A stretch of 64,000 nt of DNA from Marinicella sediminis (GTDB taxonomy: Bacteria > Pseudomonadota > Gammaproteobacteria > Xanthomonadales > Marinicellaceae), in contig NZ_MVBD01000005.1 of assembly GCF_002000055.1 (NCBI RefSeq), forward strand, positions 186,001 through 250,000. Reading direction: 5' to 3'. The notes beneath the pieces were generated by a model, which saw only the letters and a program-made list of their open reading frames with translations, made no database searches and was not told where the DNA came from. This document shows positions 38,501 to 47,021 of this stretch, in pieces (positions within the stretch are counted from its first letter, which is position 1; every line of letters begins with the position of its first letter). The position numbers and the translations under genes are program-made.

Positions 38501-38980
38501 GATGCCTTCGCCATTGGCTGTTCCATTGTTGCCAATGCTGTGATCATAGAATGGCGTTTGTGCTGTGGGCGTCACTGGATCAAAGATAAGATAATCTACC
38601 CCCGGACCCGGGTCGGCGTCCAGTCCCAACTCATAGGTGTATTCATCCAGCTCGCTGCCATTGCTGCTGTCAAAGTCGGTGTTGATTGTCCAATCAAAAT
38701 TCCAGCGATTGGCAGTCGCGGGGTTGTTGTCATGATCGGTTTGGGGCAGGGAATAATGGTAACGTCCATCTCCCGAAGAGTTGATTAAGCCGCTGAATGG
38801 CACCTTTGCCCGCAGTCCCAATTCAATGCCATTGAATCTAGAAACAGTGAACTCCCCATTGCTGTTTCCGGAACCATATATGGTATCTGGTGTGATGTTC
38901 TGGTCATAAGTCAGTTGTCCCCATGCCGCAAATGAACACCCACAACATACCAAAGCCATGAAAAATGCATTTCTGATCAT
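35525..38980 (-). CDS. large secreted protein with four tandem ~205-residue repeats
   Basis: The 1151-residue protein has a signal peptide (FFMALVCCGCSFAAWG). Four repeats start near residues 24, 230, 437 and 642. Each opens with VTPEVIFGTGNSNG, continues with GIELGLRAKIPFSG, NRWNFDWTINTDFD, YTYELGMDADP and FFDHSIGDN, and closes with a strand like YNVYLAIKD. Similar GLRAK domains occur in exported sorting-signal proteins as I recall, without known function. A cadherin-like domain (about 845-940) and another Ig-like segment follow. The tag IIFRNGFEAS lies near residue 1070 but is followed by about 80 more residues. Surface or extracellular location is likely. Confidence 0.75.
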   Translation of the reverse strand: MIRNAFFMALVCCGCSFAAWGQLTYDQNITPDTIYGSGNSNGEFTVSRFNGIELGLRAKVPFSGLINSSGDGRYHYSLPQTDHDNNPATANRWNFDWTINTDFDSSNGSELDEYTYELGLDADPGPGVDYLIFDPVTPTAQTPFYDHSIGNNGTANGEGIEATDEASYLNLLTTQNVLQQSWRYSFFPFAPLDTYDPDQPGQYSVYLEIKNTMGLTLARTEIEVMIGGPTFDDLVTPEVIFGTGNSNGNFTIKRVTGIELGLRAKIPFSGTINSTGDGRYLYTLDETNHDNNPGTDNRWNFDWTINTDFDNSNGSKLSAYTYELGMDADPTAATDYLVFDPVTPSMQAPFFDHSIGDNTTLNGGGNEATDATEYLNLLDNNNVLQQSWRYAFFPLAPLDGYNPNSPGTYNVYLAIKDLNGVEIARNEIVVNIISTSYDDNVTPEVIFGTGNSNGLFTINRNNGLELGLRAKIPFSGQINSAGDGRYFYSLEDTDHDNNPGTDNRWNFDWTVNTDFDNSNGSELNQYTYEMGMDADPGPGTDYLIFDPVTPSAQAPFFDHSIGDNNTGNGQGTEATNEVEYLNLLATGNVLQQSWRYAFFPTSPLDGYDPNVPGTYQVYLAIKDQQGNTLVRTEIVVIIGQTYDDLVTPDIIFGSGNVNELFAISRNDSVEVGLRAKIPFIGTTNSNGDGTYSYSLAETDHDNDPGTDNRWNFDWTVNTDYNGQSNQNITAYTYELGMDSDPGPGTDFVTFDPITPSAQAPFFDHAIGDNNTGNGGGTVGDAGTYPGLIANNNVAQNSWRYAFFNGIPPLDQYDPDVPGNYVVYLAVKDGEEVLARTDIQVLIGGAKENTIPVATPDQYSIPEDQLLVVDAFSGLLINDIDADLDTLRLTTPETITMNGMGGELMLAGDGSFVYLPPTDLNGTDDHNYQVTDGVNVVPSSLQITVTPVNDAPDFSILGDVLYTDLDGNTPVFRAIENYTYDYVFGPADEASQQVLTFNSQIVADPDGVLNQVIANTDGFLILELSQNLGIALVEISMQDDGGTTDGGEDTSATQMFSVANLDIIFRNGFEASQVVGLNEYLNRLSFYDPVNPNRSVRLNGPTFDAASGRIRFLGMTLRLNPESSKSVTQEYIRQWLKAVLTFRGHSLAMNWQ
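36460..38911 (-). repeat. four tandem coding repeats of about 615 bp
   Basis: Unit boundaries fall near 38911, 38292, 37671 and 37058, with the last ending near 36460. The second and third units look most alike at DNA level (for example around the segment encoding NRWNFDW), while the fourth is most diverged. Recent duplication or gene conversion is likely. Confidence 0.8.
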
Positions 38981-39135
38981 TATTTTCCCCTGTTTTTGAA
39001 TCGACCCTTTAGCTTAACTTAACGCGGTGTAAGTAAACGTAAAAAAGGGCCGTTCATTGATGTGGCACCGGTTTTGATGCAGTCCCATACGCACATGCTT
39101 TATACTCTTGAACTGTTTTTTTTATTGGAGCAATC

Positions 39136-41178
39136 ATGTCGAAGTCAATTCAATGGCCTTGTTGGGTGTTTTTCCTGATTCTTGGCAATCATTCTGTGGC
39201 ATCAGCAGACGATCATCATCTGCAGCTTTTGGACGTGTTCAATCTGGAGTACATCGCTGACCCACAGATATCACCAGACGGAAAGCAGGTGCTTTATTCC
39301 CGTCACTTTAAAGACATCATGACCGATAAAAACCACTCCAATCTCTGGTTGGTGGATGCAGATGGGAAGAACAATCGTCCATTGACCACAGGCAACCACA
39401 GCGATTACGCTGCTCAGTGGTCTAATGACGGAACGAAAATAGTCTATCTTTCCAACCAGCATGACAACAAAGTTAAGTTGTACCTCATGTGGCTGGATAC
39501 CCGGCAAACCTTGGCGCTGACCAACACAGTCAACCCACCTGCCAATGTCAGTTGGTCAAAAGATGACCAACAACTGGTGTTTACCCAGTTTGTGCCCGGT
39601 AGCCAAAACTCACTGATTAAAATGCCTGCCAAACCGGAAGGTGCCATCTGGAATAAACCACCTGTGTACATCAATGACATGAACTACCGGGCAGACGGAC
39701 GTGGTTTTTTGCAGCCCGGCCATCGTCAGATTTTCACACTTCCGGTTTCCGGTGGCACACCAAGACAATTGACTCACAGTGATCATGATCATCAGTCTCC
39801 GGTTTGGTCAGCTGATCAAAAATCCATTTATTTTGTGGCTAATCTGCATGAAAACCATGAGTTTGAACCGTTGAATTCAGAGGTTTATGCCTTGCAATTG
39901 GATGACTTATCCATCAAGCCACTGACCAATCGTTTTGGCCCAGATGCGGCCATCAGTCTTTCACCCAATGGCCGGCAACTGGCATACCTTGGTTTTGATG
40001 ATACTTATCAGGGCCACACAGTCAGAAAATTGTACGTCATGAATACAGACGGCACTGATTCAAGGTTGGTATCCGGGCAATTGGATCGTTCCATTCAATC
40101 TTATCAATGGGCCAATGACTCTAAAGGATTTTATGTGCAATACACCGATCAGGGAGATGGCAAACTGGCTCGCATGAAACTCAGCGGTTCATATCAGGTC
40201 CTCACCGGTGCATTGGGTGGATTGTCGCTTGGACGGCCATACAATGCAGCCGCTTTTTCAGTGGCAGATGATGGGCGGGTGGCTTACACCCTCGGTGGTC
40301 CGGATCACCCGGCTGACCTGGCTGTTTGGAAATCAGGAAAGACCACACAACTGACATCTGTCAATGCTGATTTGTTGAATCACAAGCAGACCGCCCAGGT
40401 TCAGGAGCTGTGGTGGCAGTCTGACATTGATCAACGTAACATTCAAGGATGGCTGGTGACCCCGCCTGATTTTGATGCGAATAAAAAATACCCAATGATT
40501 CTGGAAATTCATGGTGGTCCTTTTGCCAGTTATGGTTCTGTGTTTTCTGCAGAAGTCCAATTATTTGCTGCCGCTGGGTATGTGGTGTTGTATGCGAACC
40601 CACGTGGCAGCACCGGTTATGGTCAGGAGTTTGCCAATCTGATCCATCATGACTATCCCAATCATGACTACCATGACCTGATGTCAGGTGTTAATGCGGC
40701 CATTGCCAGGGGTTTTGTTGATGAGGATCAGTTGTTTGTCACCGGAGGCAGTGGCGGAGGGGTGCTCACCGCCTGGATTATTGGTCACACCGACCGGTTC
40801 AAAGCCGCTGTGGTAGCCAAACCAGTGATCAATTGGATCAGTTTTGTGTTGTATGCTGATAACCCGGGGTTCTTTTATAAATACTGGTTTCCAGAAAAAC
40901 CATGGGAGGCTCCTGAACATTACCTGAAGCGTTCGCCGTTGAGTTATGTGGGTAATGTCACCACACCCACCATGCTGTTGACAGGTGAAGAGGACCACCG
41001 CACACCCATGGCCGAGACAGAACAGTATTATGCAGCCCTTAAGCTGCAACAGGTGCCATCAGCCATGGTCAGGATACCTGGAGCCAGTCATGGTATTGCC
41101 GCCCGGCCCAGTAATCTTGTGGCCAAGGTTGTCAGCATCCTGGCCTGGTTTGAAAAATACCGGACGCCAGCTATGTAG
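39136..41178 (+). CDS. exported S9-family peptidase (acylaminoacyl/dipeptidyl peptidase type)
   Basis: The 680-residue protein has a signal peptide (WVFFLILGNHSVASA). A WD40/PD40-type propeller spans about 35-420, with repeats such as DPQISPDGKQVLYSR and ISLSPNGRQLAYLG. An alpha/beta-hydrolase domain follows with triad Ser539 (TGGSGGG), Asp620 (GEEDHRTP) and His652 (GASHGI). Such enzymes release dipeptides or acyl-amino acids from short peptides in the periplasm, fitting a protein-degrading heterotroph. TATACT at 39101-39106 is a possible -10. It is a single-gene unit. Confidence 0.92.
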   Translation: MSKSIQWPCWVFFLILGNHSVASADDHHLQLLDVFNLEYIADPQISPDGKQVLYSRHFKDIMTDKNHSNLWLVDADGKNNRPLTTGNHSDYAAQWSNDGTKIVYLSNQHDNKVKLYLMWLDTRQTLALTNTVNPPANVSWSKDDQQLVFTQFVPGSQNSLIKMPAKPEGAIWNKPPVYINDMNYRADGRGFLQPGHRQIFTLPVSGGTPRQLTHSDHDHQSPVWSADQKSIYFVANLHENHEFEPLNSEVYALQLDDLSIKPLTNRFGPDAAISLSPNGRQLAYLGFDDTYQGHTVRKLYVMNTDGTDSRLVSGQLDRSIQSYQWANDSKGFYVQYTDQGDGKLARMKLSGSYQVLTGALGGLSLGRPYNAAAFSVADDGRVAYTLGGPDHPADLAVWKSGKTTQLTSVNADLLNHKQTAQVQELWWQSDIDQRNIQGWLVTPPDFDANKKYPMILEIHGGPFASYGSVFSAEVQLFAAAGYVVLYANPRGSTGYGQEFANLIHHDYPNHDYHDLMSGVNAAIARGFVDEDQLFVTGGSGGGVLTAWIIGHTDRFKAAVVAKPVINWISFVLYADNPGFFYKYWFPEKPWEAPEHYLKRSPLSYVGNVTTPTMLLTGEEDHRTPMAETEQYYAALKLQQVPSAMVRIPGASHGIAARPSNLVAKVVSILAWFEKYRTPAM

Positions 41179-41217
41179 GCAGGCTTGACATGTTGGCTGG
41201 TTGAGTTCAAGGTGGCA

Positions 41218-41814
41218 TCATTCCTGGCTCAAGCCAGCCACAATGTGGCCACTCCAGTTTTCCAGTTCATCTGGTAAATGATTGATTTCATCAGCGCTCA
41301 GCAATCCCAATAAGTGAATTTCCTCTTCATTGCTCTGAATGTGTGGGTCTGACAGCTCCCATTGTTCCACCACGCCAATGTGTACCCGACCAACTGGATT
41401 GCTGTTGTCAACGATGTAGCCCAGCTTTTGTTTGTTGCTGATGCCGGATAAGTTCAACTCTTCACCGATTTCTCTCTCTGCAGAGTTGGCAATGGTTTGA
41501 TTCAGTAAAATGATTCCATGCTCATCATACGCCAGATCGAAGGCATCAATGTGTCCACCAAAGCCAATGGAATTCATCTGGTGCAAGCGGTTTTCACCGC
41601 CTTTCTTGGTGCGTTGGTAGACTGCCAGTTTGCCTTGAAAAGAAAGCACGATGTATGGAATGATTTGTTTGAATTTCTCATCTTCTTCAAGCAGTGATCG
41701 GGGGCCAATCCAAATGTGTTGCAAGTCGAAGATGTCTTCAGTGGTGCGAATGAAACCTTCACCAGTCAGTTGTTTCTCTACCTGTGAATGATGGGTGCAT
41801 AAAATGTGTTGCAT
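41218..41814 (-). CDS. Nudix hydrolase-like protein with altered Nudix box
   Basis: The 198-residue protein has a Nudix-type fold with box G-x5-Q-x7-REIGEEL, in which the usual first Glu is Gln (NQTIANSAEREIGEEL). The catalytic REUXEE part is intact, so metal binding may persist. Flanking strands include FGGHIDAFDL and VGRVHIGVVEQWEL. I recall a phosphoesterase-like Nudix subgroup with this same NQTIANSA pattern, so the change may be family-wide. The substrate is unknown. Confidence 0.75.
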   Translation of the reverse strand: MQHILCTHHSQVEKQLTGEGFIRTTEDIFDLQHIWIGPRSLLEEDEKFKQIIPYIVLSFQGKLAVYQRTKKGGENRLHQMNSIGFGGHIDAFDLAYDEHGIILLNQTIANSAEREIGEELNLSGISNKQKLGYIVDNSNPVGRVHIGVVEQWELSDPHIQSNEEEIHLLGLLSADEINHLPDELENWSGHIVAGLSQE

Positions 41815-41873
41815 GGGACGATCTGTTGTGATGAATGACTGGCAGACATTCTAGCAAAGAACTCAAGTGTGGG

Positions 41874-43079
41874 TTAGTTGGTGTTCTGATGATTTTTGAA
41901 GTATTCGTATTTTGCCTGATACAACGAGGTGGTTTGTCGGGTGTGGGCATTTTCCAGGGCTTGCTGGATGGCTGTGATGGCTTCATTGGTCCGGCCCAGA
42001 TAAAAATTTGCTTTTGCCAGTCCCGCATACGGCTGGTGAAGATAAGGGGCTTTTTCTGCTGCTTTTTCATACAAGCGAATGGCTTGCCGGTAATTATTTT
42101 TGCTCAGTTCTTTGTTGGCCAAATCCAGCCATTTAAATGGATTGGGGTCATCATAGTTCTCCAGTTCTCTGGCAATCACAGCGGCATCCTCAACGCGGTT
42201 ATTCTGTGTCAGGTAGTTGTGGTAATTGGTCAGCAGTTCCAACTGATCAAAGCCCAGGGATAGACCATACCTGTATGCTCTTTCGGCCAATACTTGCTGG
42301 TCAATACGCTGATAAAGCACGCCAAGCATGTTGATGGCCACCAGGTTATCGTCTTGTATTTCCAGTGCTTCTTTGATGTGCCAGTAAGCCAGGTTATTCT
42401 CACCCCTGATCAGCGCTTCGGCGGCCCGATTGCTGTAAAACATGGAATAGAATTCTTTTTTATTGACTGTTCTGAGGGTGCGTGATCCGGCGGTGGAGAA
42501 GTAGTCAATCCGCACTTTCATATTGGGTCTGATGAATTGTTTGGTATTGCGGGTGTTTTTATTGAATACCACCGTGCGGATGTGTTGAGAACTGAGCTCC
42601 AGGTCTCCTTCACGTTGAAAGATTGACGGAGTGCGGGCCAGCTCAAAACTGATGCCTGCTGAAGTTAACTTGGTGAGCGCTCGTGTCAGTATGGCCAGCG
42701 ACAGGCAATTCCCGGCGTTTTGCTCCATGGCTTCCGTTGCCGTCAAGGTTTCTGAATAGAAATTAAAGTACTGTAGTTGATTTTTGAGGTACTTATATAT
42801 CCGGTGGCTGTCAGATAAATCGCGGTATTCAACACTGTGATAGGCTTTCAAAAACCGTTCTTTTTGTTCTGCTGTCAGGTAAAACACCTCATCCAGTGAA
42901 AGGATTTTTTCCGGTTTGCCAAACAAATCATCCTGGTAAAGGTCCTGTTCGGTGTGTTGGGTTTTCAGCACATAGCGGGAAGGTGCACCACAGGCTGTCA
43001 GCAGAAGAATCAGCATGAGCAGTGGCAGCAAAGCAGTTGAGGATGCCGGGTGTCTATGCATCACATCAGTATATCTCAT
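41874..43079 (-). CDS. TPR lipoprotein with transglutaminase-like core
   Basis: The protein has 401 residues; a start at the ATG at 43061 is also possible. The N-terminus has a lipobox (LILLLTACGAPS), so the mature protein is lipid-anchored. Residues ~110-200 resemble a transglutaminase-like fold: Cys in NAGNCLSLAIL, His in SSQHIRTVVF and Asp in RIDYFS. TPR units run from about 215 to 390 (AYWHIKEALEIQDDNLVAIN, AIRLYEKAAEKAPYLHQPYA). The role is probably envelope protein interaction or peptide cleavage, not decidable here. Confidence 0.75.
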   Translation of the reverse strand: MRYTDVMHRHPASSTALLPLLMLILLLTACGAPSRYVLKTQHTEQDLYQDDLFGKPEKILSLDEVFYLTAEQKERFLKAYHSVEYRDLSDSHRIYKYLKNQLQYFNFYSETLTATEAMEQNAGNCLSLAILTRALTKLTSAGISFELARTPSIFQREGDLELSSQHIRTVVFNKNTRNTKQFIRPNMKVRIDYFSTAGSRTLRTVNKKEFYSMFYSNRAAEALIRGENNLAYWHIKEALEIQDDNLVAINMLGVLYQRIDQQVLAERAYRYGLSLGFDQLELLTNYHNYLTQNNRVEDAAVIARELENYDDPNPFKWLDLANKELSKNNYRQAIRLYEKAAEKAPYLHQPYAGLAKANFYLGRTNEAITAIQQALENAHTRQTTSLYQAKYEYFKNHQNTN

Positions 43080-43144
43080 TTCTGGTCAATTGATAAGCAG
43101 ATATCACCATTACCGCTCTTGTCTGAGCGAAGTGCAATGAATGG

Positions 43145-43178
43145 AAACAGCCAATCACTGACGAATTGGCTGTTTTTT
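43145..43178 (+). terminator. orphan intrinsic terminator on the plus strand
   Basis: An 11-bp stem (AAACAGCCAAT / ATTGGCTGTTT) with a 9-nt loop is followed by further T residues. No plus-strand gene ends upstream within 1.9 kb, since both neighbours are on the minus strand. Confidence 0.6.
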
Positions 43179-43365
43179 CAAACACAGAACGGGTGCTTTT
43201 CCGTCCAGGTCTAGCTGAACTTATAGGAATGACCTTGGGACTTCATTCACTTTTGTTCCTGACAAAAGTGAAAGCCGACTCTACGGATGGAGGAGTCAGG
43301 GTCTCGTCTGGAACAGAGCCCGAGGCCTCGGCGATCATGTCGTGTGATCAAGCGCTCGACGCTCT

Positions 43366-43486
43366 GATTCACTATCGCTCACGGCTTATCGATCATTCCA
43401 TTATGGCTTCTTGACTTCGTCAAACCGCCATATCTGCATGATCTGCCTAACCAAGTCGGCGGGTCGAGCTGATCATCAGCTCTCCA
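43366..43486. repeat. dispersed intergenic repeat, copy A
   Basis: Two blocks shared with the gap after ribA: a 17-bp block at 43366-43382 (GATTCACTATCGCTCAC) and a 38-bp block at 43449-43486, the latter matching copy B at 36 of 38 positions. The 66 bp between the blocks in this copy are missing from copy B. Related sequence may extend left to about 43190. Confidence 0.75.
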
Positions 43487-43495
43487 TCGTTGAAC

Positions 43496-45820
43496 TTAAT
43501 CGCTGATGTCAAAGCCGTCCTCGAAAATCAGATCTATGATGGTAAACAGAGGCTCGTATGAAAATGTGCCTCGCCCCAGGGTGTTGATGAACAGTTCATT
43601 GATATCATGATCATAATTCAGGCCAAACACCGGAGAATTCGGCAGACTGACATTCAACGGCTCCCAGTCAGTGAATCCGGTTGATTCACTGGCGACAAAA
43701 ACCCCACGATCTGCCCCTACAATGATCAGGTCTGTTTGCACATACAAATTAGACGCATATTCCACTGCATTGAGTCTGCCCGGATTAAAGCTGTTCAGGT
43801 TACCAGTGACATCTGTCCAGTTGTCTCCGCTGTCACTGGTGATATGAACCCCGCCAAACCATTCGACCAACACGGCTTTGCTGGCATCAGATTGACTTTG
43901 TGAGACATTGAAAATCCGGTTGGCTGACGAAAACACTGAAGTCAGATTTCCACCCGCAGTTGTTCTTCTGAACAAATCGCTGTCAGCGGCAATGTAAAGT
44001 TGTTCTTCATTGCCAGGGGCGCCTGCTGCAATGGAACCGAAACCAAAGCCAAAAGCAGTGATGCCGGAAGGTGATAATTCAATGAGGGTATTGCCCTGAT
44101 CAAAAGACTCATAAACACTGTTGGCGTAACCAAAAATGATGCGGTCAGGGTTTTCACTGTTGATGTCTACCGGGGTCACAAACTGTGGTGACTTGTTGAC
44201 GTTACCACTGGTCACAGTCAGAGGTGGGAAGGAAAATGAGTCCAGGGAATTATTCTGATTGTAAACCAGCCTTAAAAATCCACCCAGGTTTTGTGCGCTG
44301 GTGTATCGAATGGATTGGTCATTACCAGCCAGGGACTGGGTATCCACATCAAAGTCTCCACCATCACCACCCAGCAGGACATCCCATTGCGGGAATGCAG
44401 TAACAAGTTGACTGCCTTGCGAGTTGTCCTGGGTGCCACCACCAAGGATGTCGGCATTGTCATCGTAATCTGCAGAATGGACTTCGGTGTTTTGCAAGTC
44501 TCCATTCAGAGAAGACCAGTCTCCGGTGTCATCGATGGCAGATGTTCTGACATAAACGCCGCCATCATCACCCTCGATCAGCAGCCCATTGGCCGCGAAC
44601 ATCATGTCTCTGGAATCAGCATGTGGGGCCGTGTTGTTGGCCGTTCCTGAATGGGTCAAAGAAGTCCACTGGTTGCCTGCCAGGGCGGTGGCATCCCCCC
44701 TGAATAAGCGACCACTGAAGGTATTGGCGCCCAATGAATTTGGAAAAGCAAATGGGCCGGTGCTGCCATCATTGTTGCTGGCTGGTTGGCGGTCTCCGCC
44801 CACATAGACCACATGATCCACATTGGGGTCCACCGTCATTGACATGTGAATACTGGCTTGACCACCGGGGTGAATGCCAAAAAAGTCATTCGGCTCGAAG
44901 GTGCCTGGCAATTCCATGGAGGTGAAACTGTTACCGCCATTGGCCGAGTAAAATACCCCGGTCAATCGCCCCAGGGCGATCCCAACGAAGACATTGTCGT
45001 TATTACCAACCGCGATTTCGACGTGCAAACCAGAGTTGTTAACAAACAAGGCATCAATGGCCGCATCACTGATTTTAGTCCAGCTGACACCGGTGTCTGT
45101 ACTTTTAAAAATGCCCACATCGTTTGAACATCCACTGACATCACCTTGCAAACTGGCATAAAGGGTACTTGGATCGCTTGGATCTGAAGCCAGGGCGTCG
45201 ACCAGGCCGCCACTGATGCCATTGGTCACTTGCGTGAACGTGGCTCCGGTGTCAGTTGAACGAAAGATGCCGGTACCCGCACACGAACTGCCGAAATCAT
45301 CAGAGTCGGCTGATGCCACTATGACACTGCCCCTGGGAGCCACGCCGGAAATGTTGCTGCCAGTTAAAGAGGTCAATGTGGCCCAGGTGCTGCCACCATC
45401 TGTGGTTCGCAACATTCCGGTGCGGTCGCCACCGAGGCGGGCGAAGCTGCTGACCCGGCCAATTCCGGCCACCAGTGTTTGGTTGCTTTGGTCAGTGGGG
45501 TCAAACTCCAGTGCCTGTATTGACAGTGACTGCTGGTCATCTGTCAGTGCTGTCCAGTTTGGGTTTGAGCTGTTGTCCGTGGCATTGGTGGTTTTCCATA
45601 CGCCACCGTTGACTGTGCCGATATAAAGGATGTCAGGGTCTGTGGGGTGGGCAGCAATGGCATTGACCGCACCCACCTGATTGGGGTTCAGGGCTTCAGA
45701 CTGGCCTTGTTCAAATGGCGCCGGGCCCTCTGCATTGAGGTTTTGAGAAAAACCGGGGGTGGTTGTGCCAAGCATCGCCAGGACAACCATTGAACAGATG
45801 TGTTTTTTTGATAAGTACAT
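43496..45820 (-). CDS. secreted BNR/sortilin-type propeller protein with GFD tag
   Basis: The 774-residue protein has a signal peptide (SMVVLAMLGTTTPGFSQ). BNR/Asp-box propeller repeats fill most of it: VWKTTNATDNSSNPNW, LRTTDGGSTW, FRSTDTGATF, FKSTDTGVSW and ITSDSGDNWTDV. It ends in DLIFEDGFDISD, the same kind of tag as in the FG-GAP protein. No hydrolase residues are evident. It is followed on the minus strand by the repeat-bearing gap and preceded by another exported propeller-like protein, 29 bp away. Confidence 0.82.
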   Translation of the reverse strand: MYLSKKHICSMVVLAMLGTTTPGFSQNLNAEGPAPFEQGQSEALNPNQVGAVNAIAAHPTDPDILYIGTVNGGVWKTTNATDNSSNPNWTALTDDQQSLSIQALEFDPTDQSNQTLVAGIGRVSSFARLGGDRTGMLRTTDGGSTWATLTSLTGSNISGVAPRGSVIVASADSDDFGSSCAGTGIFRSTDTGATFTQVTNGISGGLVDALASDPSDPSTLYASLQGDVSGCSNDVGIFKSTDTGVSWTKISDAAIDALFVNNSGLHVEIAVGNNDNVFVGIALGRLTGVFYSANGGNSFTSMELPGTFEPNDFFGIHPGGQASIHMSMTVDPNVDHVVYVGGDRQPASNNDGSTGPFAFPNSLGANTFSGRLFRGDATALAGNQWTSLTHSGTANNTAPHADSRDMMFAANGLLIEGDDGGVYVRTSAIDDTGDWSSLNGDLQNTEVHSADYDDNADILGGGTQDNSQGSQLVTAFPQWDVLLGGDGGDFDVDTQSLAGNDQSIRYTSAQNLGGFLRLVYNQNNSLDSFSFPPLTVTSGNVNKSPQFVTPVDINSENPDRIIFGYANSVYESFDQGNTLIELSPSGITAFGFGFGSIAAGAPGNEEQLYIAADSDLFRRTTAGGNLTSVFSSANRIFNVSQSQSDASKAVLVEWFGGVHITSDSGDNWTDVTGNLNSFNPGRLNAVEYASNLYVQTDLIIVGADRGVFVASESTGFTDWEPLNVSLPNSPVFGLNYDHDINELFINTLGRGTFSYEPLFTIIDLIFEDGFDISD

Positions 45821-45849
45821 GATGTGCTCCTAATAGGTTGTGAAGACGA

Positions 45850-46782
45850 TTAAACAGGTAATGGGCCAAAGTAAGCGATGGGTCGGACTTTGATAGACCA
45901 GCTCTCTTTACCAGTGCCCAGGTTGACGGCTTTCAAAAGTGGCGCATTCCTGACCAATTCGCCGTTGACCAATTGACCGGTTGCTGGTTCAAGCAACAAC
46001 AACTGGCTCCCTGAGATCACAAATGGAGCATATGAGTGAGGGGATTCCAGGCTGGACAGTAACTGACCTGTGCGATCAAATATTCGCCACTGATAGCTTA
46101 CTTTTTGATCACTGGGGATGCGGTTACTGATCAGGACGTGGGATTCGTCCTGTGAAAGGAATTGACGCCCTTCGATGCCAGTCATCACGGCTTGTTCAAT
46201 ACGGGCTGTGGTATTGACGACCTGGAAAGTACGGTTGCTTATGGTGGCTGTGCGGTTTTTGGTATCCAGATCAATTGTTCCGGACAATGAATCGTTCAAT
46301 TCCTGGTTTCGGGATTGAGTCAAATCTTTGACCGGTGCAATGCCCTGCGCAGTGCCTCCGGAAAATGTCCATTGCAACTGATGGGGTGTGTTTTCATTCA
46401 GTTGTTGTACGTTAAACCGGTGTGAAGCGCCATCTACGACAGTTGCTTTTACCTGATCAGGTAGTGTGAGTTGGATGTTATTCAGGCTGTCACCACTGTT
46501 CAGATCATGATATACCAATGACATGACAGCAGATTGAGTGGATTGTTGTTGACTGATGAGCAACCCGTCAACAATACCCAATGGTTTATCTGAGGCTGAT
46601 GATATCCACTTGTAGGTGCCATCTTGTGTGTTCACTGCTGCAATGCCACCATCAGGCAACATGGTTACAATACTTTGTGATTGAGGTTCATACAAAATGC
46701 CACTGCGAATTTCAGTGTTTTCACTGGCAAAACTGCTGTTGATAAAAGCAGCTGCACAGAGGGTCAATATTGATTTTTTCAT
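45850..46782 (-). CDS. exported PQQ-like beta-propeller protein, unknown function
   Basis: I use the ATG at 46782 (310 residues) because GGGAG precedes it and a signal peptide follows (KKSILTLCAAAFINSSFA). The body has propeller-like blade signals such as GGIAAVNTQDGTYKW, DRTGQLLSSLESPH and LEPATGQLVNGE. This resembles PQQ-type blades, but no cofactor site is recognisable. It is 29 bp upstream of the large BNR protein and probably cotranscribed. Confidence 0.7.
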   Translation of the reverse strand: MKKSILTLCAAAFINSSFASENTEIRSGILYEPQSQSIVTMLPDGGIAAVNTQDGTYKWISSASDKPLGIVDGLLISQQQSTQSAVMSLVYHDLNSGDSLNNIQLTLPDQVKATVVDGASHRFNVQQLNENTPHQLQWTFSGGTAQGIAPVKDLTQSRNQELNDSLSGTIDLDTKNRTATISNRTFQVVNTTARIEQAVMTGIEGRQFLSQDESHVLISNRIPSDQKVSYQWRIFDRTGQLLSSLESPHSYAPFVISGSQLLLLEPATGQLVNGELVRNAPLLKAVNLGTGKESWSIKVRPIAYFGPLPV

Positions 46783-46807
46783 GCTTACTCCCATAAGTAC
46801 ATTAATG

Positions 46808-46833
46808 AAAACCACTTTTTGATTGTGGTTTTT
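46808..46833. other. hairpin in the leader of the PQQ-like gene
   Basis: An 8-bp stem (AAAACCAC / GTGGTTTT) with a 9-nt loop lies 26 bp before the start codon. On the plus strand it looks like a terminator followed by T residues. On the minus strand it would be in the 5' leader. The remaining gap to 47021 shows nothing recognisable. Confidence 0.4.
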
Positions 46834-47021
46834 TTCACTGGTTCAGATGCCGGTTAAAGCCATTGCATCATATCACCAGTCAATGATTTTATCTTTGGTC
46901 ATGGCAGTACAATGTGAAAAAACAGTTGTTGTGTCAGCGGTAATTCAATGGCGCTGTTGTGTCAGGTAAAAGCAGCAATGAAAGACAGAAAATGGGTTGC
47001 TTGGTCATTGCGTGACGGATG

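Larger units (their letters stand above)
43080..43495. other. 416-bp gap with hairpins and a dispersed repeat, no supported gene
   Basis: The gap holds a plus-strand terminator-like hairpin (43145-43178), an 11-bp hairpin at 43246-43272 (TTCACTTTTGT / ACAAAAGTGAA), and the long copy of an intergenic repeat ending at 43486. An open frame at 43166-43414 starts with TTG and shows no domain or Shine-Dalgarno sequence. Confidence 0.6.

Noticed and set aside
43166-43414. Open frame of 82 codons in the gap upstream of the lipoprotein gene
   Set aside because: It starts with TTG inside a terminator stem, has no ribosome site or domain, and its 3' part runs into the dispersed repeat.
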